A stretch of DNA of 64,000 bases from Neoluteolibacter marinus (lineage in GTDB: Bacteria; Verrucomicrobiota; Verrucomicrobiia; Verrucomicrobiales; Akkermansiaceae), in the NCBI RefSeq assembly GCF_014904755.1, contig NZ_JACZFQ010000101.1:45785-109784 (forward strand), given 5' to 3'. The notes beneath the pieces are model-generated. The model had not been told where the DNA came from. It saw nothing but the letters and a program-made list of their open reading frames with translations, and searched no databases. Positions 55,708 to 64,000 of the stretch are shown here, in pieces (positions within the stretch are counted from its first letter, which is position 1; every line of letters starts with the position of its first letter). Made by a program: the position numbers and the translations under genes.

Positions 55708-56850
55708 GTGGAGGATACCCAGACCCGTTTTTTCACCCTCGAGGACGGACCCATCCGTCTTCGCGACGGCGGCGAACTGCCGTCCGTGACCTTGGCCTAC
55801 GAAACGTGGGGCGAGCTCAATGCCGGGGGGACCAATGCCATCCTGCTGTTCCACGCCCTTTCCGGATCGCACCACGCCTGCGGCCACACTCCGGCCATCC
55901 CCGGCACCGGCGAACTCTGGCAGCCGGAGATGCACGAGGGCTGGTGGAACGACCTGATCGGTCCCGGCAAGGCGCTCGACACCTCGAAGCATTTCATCGT
56001 CTGCGCCAACTATCTCGGCGGCTGCTACGGCTCCACCGGGCCGGCTTCCGCCAATCCCGCCACCGGCAAGCCCTACGGCTCGGCCTTCCCCCACGTCGCC
56101 GCGGCGGACCAGGCGGAACTCCAGGCCAAGCTGCTCGACCACCTCGGGATCGGCACGCTGCACGCGGTGATCGGCCCCTCGGTCGGCGGCCTCGTCGCGA
56201 CCACCTTCGCGACCCGTTTCCCGGACCGGGTGAAGAATGTGATTTCCATCGCCGCCGGCTACAAGACCACGGTCCTCAACCGGCTGATCCTGTTCGAGCA
56301 GATCCTCGCCATCGAGAACGACCCGCATTTCAACGGCGGCGACTACTACGACGGCCCCGGCCCGCTCTACGGACTGGCGCTCGCCCGGATGATCTCCCAC
56401 AAGACCTTCGTCCACCTCGATGCCTTCGAGCGCCGGGCCCGCCGCGACGTGGTGCAGTCCGACGACATCCTCGCCTGGTACCGGGTCCGCGACCAGTTCC
56501 AGAGCTACATGCTCCACCAGGGGAAGAAGTTCACCAAGCGCTTCGACGCCAACACCTACCTGCGGATCATCGACATGTGGTCGCGTTTCGATGGCGCCAG
56601 CGAAGGCGACGCCGAGACCCCGCAGGAACTCTTCACCCGCTGCGCCAAAGCCGGCCAGAAGTGGCTCGTGTTCTCGATCGACTCCGACTTCTGCTTCTAC
56701 CCCGAAGAGCAGACCGACCTGGTGAAGCACCTCGAACAAGCGGGCGTGGACGTCATGCACCTCACCGTGCATTCGGAAAAGGGCCACGACTCCTTCCTGC
56801 TCGAGCCCGACTACTACACACCCCATATTTCCTGGGTGCTGGGCCAATAA
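55708..56850 (+). CDS. metX: homoserine O-acetyltransferase (MetX-type)
   Basis: First committed step of methionine synthesis: acylates homoserine. The alpha/beta-hydrolase fold is recognisable: [18 protein letters not shown] (oxyanion region), nucleophile elbow GPSVGG with Ser158, Asp in [15 protein letters not shown] and His in [35 protein letters not shown] is a strong family signature. In well-known MetX proteins the elbow reads GGSMGG, so this variant is unusual. It may reflect sub-family drift; acetyl specificity is inferred, not shown. Length of 380 is normal. The start is GTG at 55708; the frame upstream lacks a better start. No other methionine genes adjacent. Confidence 0.9.
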   Translation: MEDTQTRFFTLEDGPIRLRDGGELPSVTLAYETWGELNAGGTNAILLFHALSGSHHACGHTPAIPGTGELWQPEMHEGWWNDLIGPGKALDTSKHFIVCANYLGGCYGSTGPASANPATGKPYGSAFPHVAAADQAELQAKLLDHLGIGTLHAVIGPSVGGLVATTFATRFPDRVKNVISIAAGYKTTVLNRLILFEQILAIENDPHFNGGDYYDGPGPLYGLALARMISHKTFVHLDAFERRARRDVVQSDDILAWYRVRDQFQSYMLHQGKKFTKRFDANTYLRIIDMWSRFDGASEGDAETPQELFTRCAKAGQKWLVFSIDSDFCFYPEEQTDLVKHLEQAGVDVMHLTVHSEKGHDSFLLEPDYYTPHISWVLGQ

Positions 56851-57021
56851 AAAGCGGAACCCCGCAAACGATCCGGCTGGCGAGCCTCTTCAAGACCGAA
56901 AGCCTCCCGGGGAGGTAGGTAAAGAGTCAGCCGCCCGACCGCTTCGCGGGATTCCACCCCACCATACGCAATTTCACGGCGGGTGTGACAAGCAATCCGC
57001 GCTTTTTTTCGCGGGCCGGCC

Positions 57022-57837
57022 TCAATCCTTTGCCATCAGGCGCCAGACGCCGGTGACCTCTCCCGTCCGGCACGCCGGCCCGCGCTCGTCGACCCGGCCG
57101 CAGCGCAGAAAGTGCCCGTCGTAGTCCGCCCACAGCGCCGGGCACGGGTTCATGAAGGCGCCGAGGTTGATGATCAGCCGGCCGCGCTTGTGCCAGATGC
57201 CGGGACGGTGGAAATGGCCCTTGATGACCACCTCGGCCTGCGGAAAGTACTGCCCGGCGAAGGCCGCCGCGGCATCCGCCTGGGTGGTCCACACCCTCAG
57301 CATCTCGAAGGCCCGGCGCGGCGGGTTGATCGCGTCGAGCGCCCGCTGCCAAAGCCGCTTGCCCTTGGGATACTCGGCCGCCCGGAGCAGCAGCGCCATC
57401 TTGCGGGCGAGCACGATCCGTTCGGCCGGGTCGTCGGCCGCCTCCTGGTGACGCTGCCACAACTTGGCCACCCGCTCCTGGCGCAGCAGCGCCTCGCGGC
57501 TCCACGGCGAGCCATCCGAAAACAGCGCGTCGCCGTGGGTGACCAGGATCCGACCGGCCGCCAGCTCCGCCCAGCCCGGCCCCGGCCAACCCGGGTCGTG
57601 GTTTCCCGATAGGAACACCACCTCGGTCCCCTCCGCGGCACAGATCGCCTTCAATTCCTCCAACATCGCCGCCGAGCGTTCGCGGAACGGCCGGGCGAGT
57701 TCCTGCCAGGTGTCGCCGTTGAAGATCACCGTCCCGACCCCGCTGACCAGCGGCCGCAACGACTCCACGTCGCTGATCCGCGACACCCGGTGCCCGAGAT
57801 GAAGATCCGACAGGATGCGAACGGGAAGCTTCATCAC
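57022..57837 (-). CDS. metallophosphoesterase
   Basis: A 271-residue protein of the calcineurin-like phosphoesterase superfamily. The metal-binding motifs appear in order: ILSDLHLGH (Asp11/His13), FNGDTWQ, SGNHDPGW, VTHGDALFS and KGHFHRPG. The general layout and the long helical insert (ERIVLARKMALLLRAAEYPK) resemble UDP-2,3-diacylglucosamine hydrolase-like (LpxH/YkuE) proteins, but the match is not close enough to assign LpxH. ATG at 57837. It lies 57 bases downstream of the TrmH-type gene on the same strand. The 171 bases between its stop and metX contain no gene I can see. Confidence 0.85.
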   Translation of the reverse strand: MMKLPVRILSDLHLGHRVSRISDVESLRPLVSGVGTVIFNGDTWQELARPFRERSAAMLEELKAICAAEGTEVVFLSGNHDPGWPGPGWAELAAGRILVTHGDALFSDGSPWSREALLRQERVAKLWQRHQEAADDPAERIVLARKMALLLRAAEYPKGKRLWQRALDAINPPRRAFEMLRVWTTQADAAAAFAGQYFPQAEVVIKGHFHRPGIWHKRGRLIINLGAFMNPCPALWADYDGHFLRCGRVDERGPACRTGEVTGVWRLMAKD

Positions 57838-57894
57838 GGTTCGAACGGCCCCCGGTCTACGCCTGCAAGCGGAAGGATCTCTCGATTCATCCGG

Positions 57895-58476
57895 CTATGC
57901 CCTCCGCTGGCGGACGGCCTCGTAAAGACATACCCCGGCCGAGACGGAAACGTTCAGGCACTCCACCTGCCCGGCCATCGGCAGCTTGGCGAGGAAGTCG
58001 CAGTTCTCCTCGGTCAGGCGGCGCATGCCTTTTTCCTCTGCACCCAGCACGATCGCCAGCGGGCCCTTGAGATCGAGTTCGTAGAGGAGCTTGTCGGTGT
58101 GGTCCGTGGTCCCGACCAGCCAGACCCCGGCCTTCTTGAGGTTTTCCATCGTCCGCGCCAGGTTCGTCACCTGCACGAAGGGCACATGGTCCGCCGCCCC
58201 GACCGACACCCGGCGGACGGTCTCGGTGATGCCCGCGGACTTGTCCTTGGGCGCGACCACCGCGTGCACCCCGGCGCCATCGGCGGTGCGCAGGATGGCC
58301 CCGAGATTGTGGGGATCCTGCACGCAGTCGAGGATCAGCAGGAAGGGCTCCGCTTGTTCGCCGACGATCCGCATCAAGTCGTCCTCGTCCAGCGATGGAG
58401 CCTGGGAGGCCTTCTCGACCTGCTTGCGGACGTGGCGGTTTTCGCGGGCTTCATGCTCGCGGCGGCGGGGCTTCAT
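57895..58476 (-). CDS. TrmH/SpoU family RNA 2'-O-ribose methyltransferase
   Basis: A 193-residue enzyme with the SPOUT knot. Motif 1 is DPHNLGAILRTADGAGVHAV, motif 2 IVLGAEEKGMRRLTEENCD and motif 3 MAGQVECLNVSVSAGVCLYE, the latter with the catalytic Asn-Val-Ser pattern. These residues agree with RlmB (23S Gm2251) and TrmH. The N-terminal substrate-binding L30e-like domain of RlmB is missing or reduced to a short basic arm (KPRRREHEARENRHVRKQVE), giving a protein of 193 rather than about 245 residues. It begins 19 bases beyond the RND gene stop on the same strand. The RNA target is unknown. Confidence 0.88.
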   Translation of the reverse strand: MKPRRREHEARENRHVRKQVEKASQAPSLDEDDLMRIVGEQAEPFLLILDCVQDPHNLGAILRTADGAGVHAVVAPKDKSAGITETVRRVSVGAADHVPFVQVTNLARTMENLKKAGVWLVGTTDHTDKLLYELDLKGPLAIVLGAEEKGMRRLTEENCDFLAKLPMAGQVECLNVSVSAGVCLYEAVRQRRA

Positions 58477-58495
58477 GATGGCGGAGCTTGGGAAG

Positions 58496-61400
58496 TCATG
58501 AGCCGGCGGGCAAGTCCCGCGACTTCTTCTTTCGCCACAGCAAGCGGGTGAGATCGTCGAGGATCAAATACACCGCCGGCACCAGGATCAAGGTGATCAC
58601 CGTGGCAAACAGGATGCCGAATCCCAGCGAGACGGCCATCGGCACCAGGAAGCGCCCTTGCACGTCCTTCTCGACCAGCATCGGTGCCAGGCCGACGAAG
58701 GTCGTCAGCGAGGTCAGCAGGATCGCCCGGAAGCGCCGGCCGCCCGCCTGCACCGCGGCATCCCGCAGGCTGCCGGCCTCGGCCTTGTGGCGGTTGACGT
58801 AGTCGACCATCACCAGCGAGTCGTTCACCACCACACCGGCGAGGGCGACGATCCCGCACATCGACATGATCGACAGGTTCATCCCCATCAAGGCGTGTCC
58901 CCAGACCGCGCCGACCAGGCCGAACGGGATCACCGACATGATGATCAACGGTTGCCAGTAGGACCTCAGCGGGATCGCGATCAGCACATACATCATGACC
59001 AGCGCCCCGGCGAACCCGATGCCCATCTCGCGGACGCTGTTCGCCTGGTCCTCCTGCTCGCCCTCGAAGGCATAGCGAACGCCGGGAAACTTCACCGGGA
59101 CCTGGTCGAGCACCGTCGGCTTGAAGTCCTTCATCACGTCGTTGCCGGTGACGTCCCCTTCGACGTCGGCATTCACCTTGATCGAGCGCTGGCGGTCGGT
59201 GCGGTTGATCTGCGCCGGGCCGCGGCCGGGTTCGTAGCGCACCACCTGCTTGAGGGGCAGTTCGTCCCCGGCCGGGGTGCGGACCTTCATCTCCTCGAAC
59301 GACTCGAGGGTGCGCCGGTCATCGCGCGGAAAACGCACCATCACCTTCACCTCGTCGCGGCCGCGCTGCAGGCGCTGGACCTCGTTGCCATAGAAGGCGT
59401 CCCGCACCTGGCGCGCGACGTCGTCGAGCCGCAGCCCGGCGGCGCGGCCGGCGGCAGTGAGCTCGACGAAGCGCACCTCGTCCTTGCCGCTGCGGCTGGA
59501 GTCGGCGATGTCGATGACCCCGGGATAGTGGGCCAGCTCCTCCTTCACCCAGGCAGTCGCCGCCTCGAGGCGCTCGAGGTTGCCACCGGTCAGGTTGAGA
59601 TCGATGGCGTTCCCGGCCGACGCCGTTTCAGCCTGGAAGGTCAGCGTCACCACGCCCGGAATCTCACCGGTAAGTTCGCGCCAGGCATCGACCAGTTCGC
59701 CCGAAGTGATGCTGCGGCCGGCCGCCGGGGAGAGTTCCAGCGTGACCTCGCCGAGATGGGTTGCGCTCGGCGGACCGAAGGGATTGAAGCCGGTCTGGAA
59801 CGGCTGCGTGCCGGAGCTGGCGAGGAGGTGCTTCACCACGCCGTTGCCGTCGTTGTCGGTGTAGCGCCTGCCCAGCTCGCGGGCGGCGGCCTCGATCCGT
59901 GCGACCACCCGCTCGGTCTCCGAAAACGGCACCCCCTGGGCCAGCTCCACCTTTGAACTGAGGATGTCGCCCTCGACCTCGGGGAAGAACTTGAACTTGA
60001 TCCAGTTGCCGCCGACGACGCCGCCGGTCAGCAGCAGCATCGCGACAAAGCCGGCGGCGGTCACGTAGCTCCAGCGCAGGCAGAACCCGAGGGCCGGCTG
60101 ATAGAGGTGGAGGATGAACCACTCGAGGCCGTTGGCGATCTTCCGCTGCAAGCGGAACAGCGGGTTCTTCGGCTCCTCCGTGCTCCGCGGTGCCAGCAGC
60201 GAAAGATGCGAGGGCAGCACGAACTTCGACTGCAGCAGCGAGAACAGCAGCGTGGGAATGACCACCAGCGGGATGTTCGGCCAGATCTTCCCGCTGACCC
60301 CGCTGAGGCCCAGCATCGGGGTGAAGGCTGCCACCGTGGTCAGCACGCCGAAAATCACCACCGTGCTCACTTCGTGGGTCCCCTTGAAAGCGGCGATCCG
60401 CGGGTGTTCCCCGGCCTGGATCCGGGTGTAGACGTTTTCGCCGGTGACAATGGCATCGTCGACCACGATCCCAAGCACCAGGATGAAAGCGAACAGCGAG
60501 ATCATGTTGATGGAAATGCCCATCATCGGCATCAGCCAGATCCCGCCGGCGAACGACAAGGGAATGCCCAGCGCGACCAGGAAGGCCAGCGACGGGCGCA
60601 GGAACAAGGCCAGCACGACGAGCACCAGCAGCAGGCCCGCGGTGGCATTGCGCTTGAGAAGATCCAGCCGCCCCTGGAGGTAGCTGCTCTGGTCGTTCCA
60701 CACCGCCAGCGAGACACCTTCCGGCAGCCGCTGCGGGGCTTCCGAGACATACTTCTTCACCATCCCGGCAAGCGCCAGCGTGTCCTCGTTGCCCACCCGG
60801 TAGACATTCACCACCACCGCCTTGGTCCCGTCGAAGCGCGCGGACAGGTCGACGTCCTCGAAAGCGTCGAGGACCTCCGCCACGTCTTCCAGGTGCACCA
60901 GCGACCCGTCGCCGCGGGTGGCCACGACGATGTTGTTGAACTCGTCCGCCCGGTAGCGCTTGCCGAGCGACCGCAGGATCACCTCGCCGCCCTCGGTGCG
61001 GATCGAGCCGCCGGGCAGGTCGATCGAGCTGCGCCGGATCGCCTCGGCGATCTGCGCGAGCGACAGCCCCAGCTTGCGGAGTTTCTCCTCCGAAACCTCG
61101 ATGGAAATCTCATACGGCCGCACCCCGGCGATCTGCACCTGGGAGATGCGCGGCTTGCCGCGGATCGCATAGGCGAGCAGGTCGCCGATGTTGTCCGCCG
61201 CCGGCACCTGATAGGTCAGCAAGTCGTCGCGCACCTGCTCCGCGAGCTTGCGCAAGGTCGCCTCGTCGGTATCCGCCACGACCGTCAGGCTCATCACCGG
61301 CGCCTTGATCAGGATCTCCTCCAGCACCGGTTTCTCCGCTTCCACGGGGAAGTTGTCGATCGCGTCGACGCGCGACTTCACGTCGTTCATCACCTCGCGG

Positions 61401-61705
61401 ACATCGTGGCCGGTCTCCACCTCGATGGTCACCACCCCCATGTTCTGGCTCGAGGTCGAGCGCAGCTTCTTGATGCCCGTCAGGTCCGCCACCGCCTCCT
61501 CGACCGGCACGCAAACGCCCCGCTCGACTTCTTCCGGTGTCGCGTTCGGGTACGGGATCCGCACCGCCATGGCATCGACCGAAGTCTCGGGAAAAATCTC
61601 CTTCTTGAGGGTGAACCAGGTCGTGAGGCCGGCCAGCATCACCGTCAGCATCAGGAAGTTCCCTGCCACGTGGTTCCGGCTGAACCATTTGATCGCGCCT
61701 TGCAT
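58496..61705 (-). CDS. RND efflux transporter, AcrB/HAE-like
   Basis: A 1069-residue inner-membrane pump of the resistance-nodulation-division superfamily. N-terminal membrane helix (FLMLTVMLAGLTTWFTLKKE), two large periplasmic loops, and twelve helices in two halves. The charge-relay region of TM4 shows ILVLGIVVDDAIVTGENVYT, the D-D pair that carries protons in AcrB. Porter-domain features (IPYPNATPEEVERGV, EVTGHDV) are typical. Its ATG is three bases after the stop of the adaptor gene, so both are co-translated. Family membership suggests drug, metal or lipid export; the substrate is unknown. The TrmH-type gene follows. Confidence 0.93.
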   Translation of the reverse strand: MQGAIKWFSRNHVAGNFLMLTVMLAGLTTWFTLKKEIFPETSVDAMAVRIPYPNATPEEVERGVCVPVEEAVADLTGIKKLRSTSSQNMGVVTIEVETGHDVREVMNDVKSRVDAIDNFPVEAEKPVLEEILIKAPVMSLTVVADTDEATLRKLAEQVRDDLLTYQVPAADNIGDLLAYAIRGKPRISQVQIAGVRPYEISIEVSEEKLRKLGLSLAQIAEAIRRSSIDLPGGSIRTEGGEVILRSLGKRYRADEFNNIVVATRGDGSLVHLEDVAEVLDAFEDVDLSARFDGTKAVVVNVYRVGNEDTLALAGMVKKYVSEAPQRLPEGVSLAVWNDQSSYLQGRLDLLKRNATAGLLLVLVVLALFLRPSLAFLVALGIPLSFAGGIWLMPMMGISINMISLFAFILVLGIVVDDAIVTGENVYTRIQAGEHPRIAAFKGTHEVSTVVIFGVLTTVAAFTPMLGLSGVSGKIWPNIPLVVIPTLLFSLLQSKFVLPSHLSLLAPRSTEEPKNPLFRLQRKIANGLEWFILHLYQPALGFCLRWSYVTAAGFVAMLLLTGGVVGGNWIKFKFFPEVEGDILSSKVELAQGVPFSETERVVARIEAAARELGRRYTDNDGNGVVKHLLASSGTQPFQTGFNPFGPPSATHLGEVTLELSPAAGRSITSGELVDAWRELTGEIPGVVTLTFQAETASAGNAIDLNLTGGNLERLEAATAWVKEELAHYPGVIDIADSSRSGKDEVRFVELTAAGRAAGLRLDDVARQVRDAFYGNEVQRLQRGRDEVKVMVRFPRDDRRTLESFEEMKVRTPAGDELPLKQVVRYEPGRGPAQINRTDRQRSIKVNADVEGDVTGNDVMKDFKPTVLDQVPVKFPGVRYAFEGEQEDQANSVREMGIGFAGALVMMYVLIAIPLRSYWQPLIIMSVIPFGLVGAVWGHALMGMNLSIMSMCGIVALAGVVVNDSLVMVDYVNRHKAEAGSLRDAAVQAGGRRFRAILLTSLTTFVGLAPMLVEKDVQGRFLVPMAVSLGFGILFATVITLILVPAVYLILDDLTRLLWRKKKSRDLPAGS

Positions 61706-61708
61706 CGC

Positions 61709-62869
61709 TCAGTGCTCCGGCAGGTCTTGTTTCTCTTCCACCCGGACCTCCATGCCGTTGACCGGCGCGTTGAGCCGCGTGGCATTGATCCGCTCGCCGT
61801 CCTCGAGCCCCGACGAAACGACCACCCGGTCCTCGGTGGTGCGCAGGATCCCGATCTTGCGGAACTCGATGCGGTTGTCCGGCTTGACCACGATCACCTC
61901 GTCGGCGCCGTGCAACACGGTGCGAGGGATTTCGGCCACCTCCTTGAATTCCTTGCCCAACACGCTCGCGTAAACGAACAGCCCGACCGGCGGCAGCCTG
62001 CGCGTTCCCTCGCCGGGCAGCACCTTCACCGTGACATAAGCGGACAAGGTGCGGCGATCCACCTCGCCGTCGATCCGCGCCACCTCGGCCGGCCATTCCA
62101 GGTCCTCGCCGCCGATGGTTCCCCGCAGGCGGATCCCGGCGCGGCTGTCCTGGTCGAGGAAGCCGAAGTCTTCCAGCGAGATCGGCAGCCGGACCTCGAG
62201 GTCCTCCGCCGAGTAAAGTTCCGCGACCTGCCCGCCCGGGGCAAGCACCGCTCCCACCTCGACCTGGGCCTGGCGCACCCGGGCGTCGAAGGGTGCCTGG
62301 ACTTTCGTCCGCTCCACATCGCGCTCGGCCCGTTCGACCTCGGCCCGGGTCGACTCCAGCCGCGCCCGGATGCTGGCCAGCTGCGGCTCCCGCAGGACCA
62401 GCGGCGACGCCTTGCCCCGTCCGAGCTTTTCCCAATCGAGCTTCGCCTGCTCCGCTCGCACCTCTTCCTGGGCCAGCGCCAGCTCGGCGTCCTCGCGGGC
62501 CGCCACCGCCCGGGCCAGCGCCGCCTGGTAGTCGGCGTCGTCGATCTTCACCAACAGCTCGCCGGCCTTGACCGTGCCGCCGCGCTTGAGGTTCGGGGAA
62601 ATCTCGGTCACGCGGCCGCCCACCTCGGCGGCCAGCTTCGTTTCGCGGCGGCTTTCAACCACCCCTTGGCTGGCGATCGCCACCCGGTGGTCGCGCTTGC
62701 CCACCGTGATCACTTCGACCGACGGCAAGGCGCGGGCCGTGTCCTCCTGCTCCGCCTTGCGGGCGTGGGTGATCAGCATCATCAGCCCGAACACCGCCCC
62801 GCCGAGAATCGCCAGTGCGACCACGAAGGAAGTCACCGCATGGAGTTCCGTCTTCCGTTCTTCTTCCAT
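61709..62869 (-). CDS. RND efflux periplasmic adaptor (MFP) subunit
   Basis: A 386-residue membrane-fusion protein. An N-terminal membrane anchor (SFVVALAILGGAVFGLMMLI) is followed by a lipoyl-like half (AEVGGRVTEISPNLKRGGTV), an alpha-helical hairpin rich in Glu/Ala/Arg (about 115-185), the second lipoyl half (QAPFDARVRQAQVEVGAVLA) and beta-barrel domains to the C-terminus. Adaptor subunits connect the pump and outer-membrane channel. Short junctions (13 bases to the OMF gene, 3 bases to the pump gene) show a single operon. ATG at 62869. Confidence 0.93.
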   Translation of the reverse strand: MEEERKTELHAVTSFVVALAILGGAVFGLMMLITHARKAEQEDTARALPSVEVITVGKRDHRVAIASQGVVESRRETKLAAEVGGRVTEISPNLKRGGTVKAGELLVKIDDADYQAALARAVAAREDAELALAQEEVRAEQAKLDWEKLGRGKASPLVLREPQLASIRARLESTRAEVERAERDVERTKVQAPFDARVRQAQVEVGAVLAPGGQVAELYSAEDLEVRLPISLEDFGFLDQDSRAGIRLRGTIGGEDLEWPAEVARIDGEVDRRTLSAYVTVKVLPGEGTRRLPPVGLFVYASVLGKEFKEVAEIPRTVLHGADEVIVVKPDNRIEFRKIGILRTTEDRVVVSSGLEDGERINATRLNAPVNGMEVRVEEKQDLPEH

Positions 62870-62881
62870 CGAGTCAGTGGG

Positions 62882-64000
62882 TCAAAGGGTGAAATTCCCG
62901 CCGAGGGCGAGGTGGAGGTCGACGCGGTTGGTCAGCCTCAGCCGGCGCAGGGCGATCAGCTGGGTGGCGGTTTCGATTTCCCGCTGCTGGGCGGCCAGGT
63001 AGGTCAGGACGTCACCCGTTCCGGCACGATATTCCTCCGCGGCGCGCTGCGAAGCTTCCTCCGCGAGGTCAGCGGCCACCTTGGTCTCGGCTTCCCGCCG
63101 TTTCAGGAAAAGTTCAGCCGAAAGCGACTGTTCAACCTCCCCGAAGGCCCCCAGCACGACCCGCTGGAAATTCGCCACCGCCTCGCGGTCGACCGCCTCG
63201 GCGCGCTCGATCCCGCCCTGGATGCGGCCGCCTTGGAAAATCGGCTGGGTCAGGCTGCCGCCGAGCGACCAGACGCCGTAGTCGCTGCTCAGGATTTTCG
63301 AAAGTTCGTCGGTGCTGGTTCCAAGCCCGCCGGTCAGCCGGATGCTCGGGAAGCGCGCCTTTCTCGCCTCGTCGACGCGTCGCCCGGCCGCGGCCAGGCG
63401 GCGCTCCGCCTCCAGGATGTCCGGCCGCCGCAGCAGCAGCTCGGACGGCAAGCCGACCGGGGGTGAGGACGGCATCGAAGGCATCTTCGCGGCATCGCGG
63501 ATCGACGCCGAGGGGTAGCGGCCCAACAGGAGTTCGAGCTGCCGCAGCGCCTGTTCGCGATCGCCGCGCCGCCGCTCCAGTTCCGCCCGTCCGCTGGCAA
63601 GGTCGGACTGGCTCAGGCGCACCTGGGCCGCCGAGCCGCCCTCATCGGCGAGGGCGCGCTCGAAGCGGCTGCGCACCGCTTCCTCCGACTCTTCGCGCGA
63701 CTTCACCGCGCGCGCGGCCATCGCCACCTGTTCGTTGGCTTCAGCCACCGCCAGCCAGGCCTTGGCGATCTGCCCGGCGAGCGAGGTCCGCGCTCCCTGA
63801 TAGGTCTGCTGCTGTGCCTGGGCGTCCGCCACCGCGGCCTCGGCCCCGGACTTCAGCTTGCCCCAGACATCCACCTCCCACGCCGCGTCGAGCGACACGC
63901 CGAAGCTGTTGCTGATCGAGCTCGGCACACCGCCGCCGGTGCCGAACGGGAAGCCGACGAAATTCTGCTTCTGCCGGTTGCCCCGGCCGCCGACCCCGAG
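62882..64000 (-). CDS. TolC/NodT-type outer-membrane factor, 5' truncated by the window
   Basis: The frame is open from the last base of the window to a stop at 62882, giving 372 visible residues of an outer-membrane efflux channel. A start GTG at 63928 is inside the gene and not real; residues upstream still match the family (LGVGGRGNRQKQNFVGFPFG). Visible features: AAWEVDVWGKLKSGAEAAVA (family signature of the first repeat), RRPDILEAERRLAAAGRRVD (the conserved R-P-D-x-x-x-A-E-R hallmark) and FPSIRLTGGLGTSTDELS, then beta/alpha repeats to the end. With the adaptor and pump genes it forms a tripartite export system. The N-terminal signal peptide lies beyond 64000. Confidence 0.92.
   Translation of the reverse strand, partial: LGVGGRGNRQKQNFVGFPFGTGGGVPSSISNSFGVSLDAAWEVDVWGKLKSGAEAAVADAQAQQQTYQGARTSLAGQIAKAWLAVAEANEQVAMAARAVKSREESEEAVRSRFERALADEGGSAAQVRLSQSDLASGRAELERRRGDREQALRQLELLLGRYPSASIRDAAKMPSMPSSPPVGLPSELLLRRPDILEAERRLAAAGRRVDEARKARFPSIRLTGGLGTSTDELSKILSSDYGVWSLGGSLTQPIFQGGRIQGGIERAEAVDREAVANFQRVVLGAFGEVEQSLSAELFLKRREAETKVAADLAEEASQRAAEEYRAGTGDVLTYLAAQQREIETATQLIALRRLRLTNRVDLHLALGGNFTL

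Noticed and set aside
57838..57858. GGTTCGAA sequence resembling a tRNA T-arm
   Set aside because: No acceptor, D or anticodon arms can be folded around it on either strand.
60107..63466. A 1119-codon open frame on the plus strand across the efflux operon
   Set aside because: The minus strand carries pump, adaptor and channel genes with intact motifs and tight junctions; the plus frame is rich in His/Arg/Asp with no structure.
1..64000. Search for CRISPR arrays, insertion sequences, att sites, rRNA and tRNA genes
   Set aside because: No regularly spaced repeats, transposase or integrase motifs or folded stable RNAs were recognised by eye; a dedicated search could still find small items.

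Overview
The window reads as a chromosomal segment of a high-GC Verrucomicrobiota bacterium, most likely from the Verrucomicrobiales (Haloferula/Luteolibacter-like). This rests on protein content, not on a marker gene: a DUF1552 protein, a ThuA/PVC-type dehydrogenase/cytochrome c fusion, a PAS-AraC regulator, VCBS-repeat and SGNH exported proteins, and an Obg/IF3/PNPase/S15/SmpB/omega housekeeping set. I see no insertion sequences, CRISPR arrays, prophage genes, tRNA or rRNA genes. Coding density is high and about 55 genes can be supported.

Layout. 1-3.3 kb: tail of a DUF1552 gene, a flavin-dependent halogenase-like protein and an exported alpha/beta hydrolase. 3.2-6.8 kb (minus): thrS, infC and a HAD phosphatase; infC appears to start at ATC. 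7-13.6 kb: a large exported protein of unknown function, a TauE/SafE-type permease, UDP-glucose dehydrogenase, an RsmB-like rRNA methyltransferase and a 42-residue membrane peptide. 13.8-20.9 kb (minus): a LuxR-type regulator, a 49-residue Cys-rich protein, the rpsO-pnp pair with a structured intergenic leader, a membrane/TrkA-C protein, an acyltransferase, smpB, rpoZ and a small membrane protein. 21-25.7 kb: a lysozyme-like lipoprotein, a YbjQ-like protein and a four-gene pqiA-pqiA-pqiB-pqiC lipid-transport operon ended by an AT-rich hairpin. 25.8-32.7 kb: a Tat-type PhoD-like phosphatase, ndk, a bile-acid-symporter-family transporter, an MnmM-type methyltransferase and glnD. 33-37.7 kb: a lipoprotein divergent from a BlaI/M56-peptidase pair with three repeated operator-like boxes between them, a thioredoxin-fold protein, a lone DsbD N-terminal-like domain and a PAS-AraC regulator. 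37.8-46.7 kb: the 1191-residue ThuA/dehydrogenase/cytochrome c protein, then a minus-strand VCBS protein / Cys-rich exported protein / TonB receptor cluster, divergent from an SGNH hydrolase. 46.8-57.8 kb: System II cytochrome c maturation (ResC, ResB) with a lipoprotein, psd, a GGCT-like protein, obgE, a MATE transporter, an AlgH/YqgE protein, metX and a metallophosphoesterase. 57.9-64 kb (minus): a TrmH-type methyltransferase and a tripartite RND efflux system whose outer-membrane gene runs off the window.

How parts work together. ResB/ResC could supply the haem ligation needed by the CxxCH domain of the ThuA/dehydrogenase protein. PqiABC, psd and the acyltransferase all concern envelope lipids. 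The PAS-AraC regulator and the large oxidoreductase are divergent across a region holding 21-bp-spaced repeats. The BlaI/M56 pair and the facing lipoprotein share a repeated 16-bp box. No single cassette stands out as a wholly new system. The best leads are the box-bearing BlaI/M56/lipoprotein locus, the VCBS-Cys protein-TonB cluster, the halogenase-like flavoprotein, the ATC-initiated infC and the two very small proteins.
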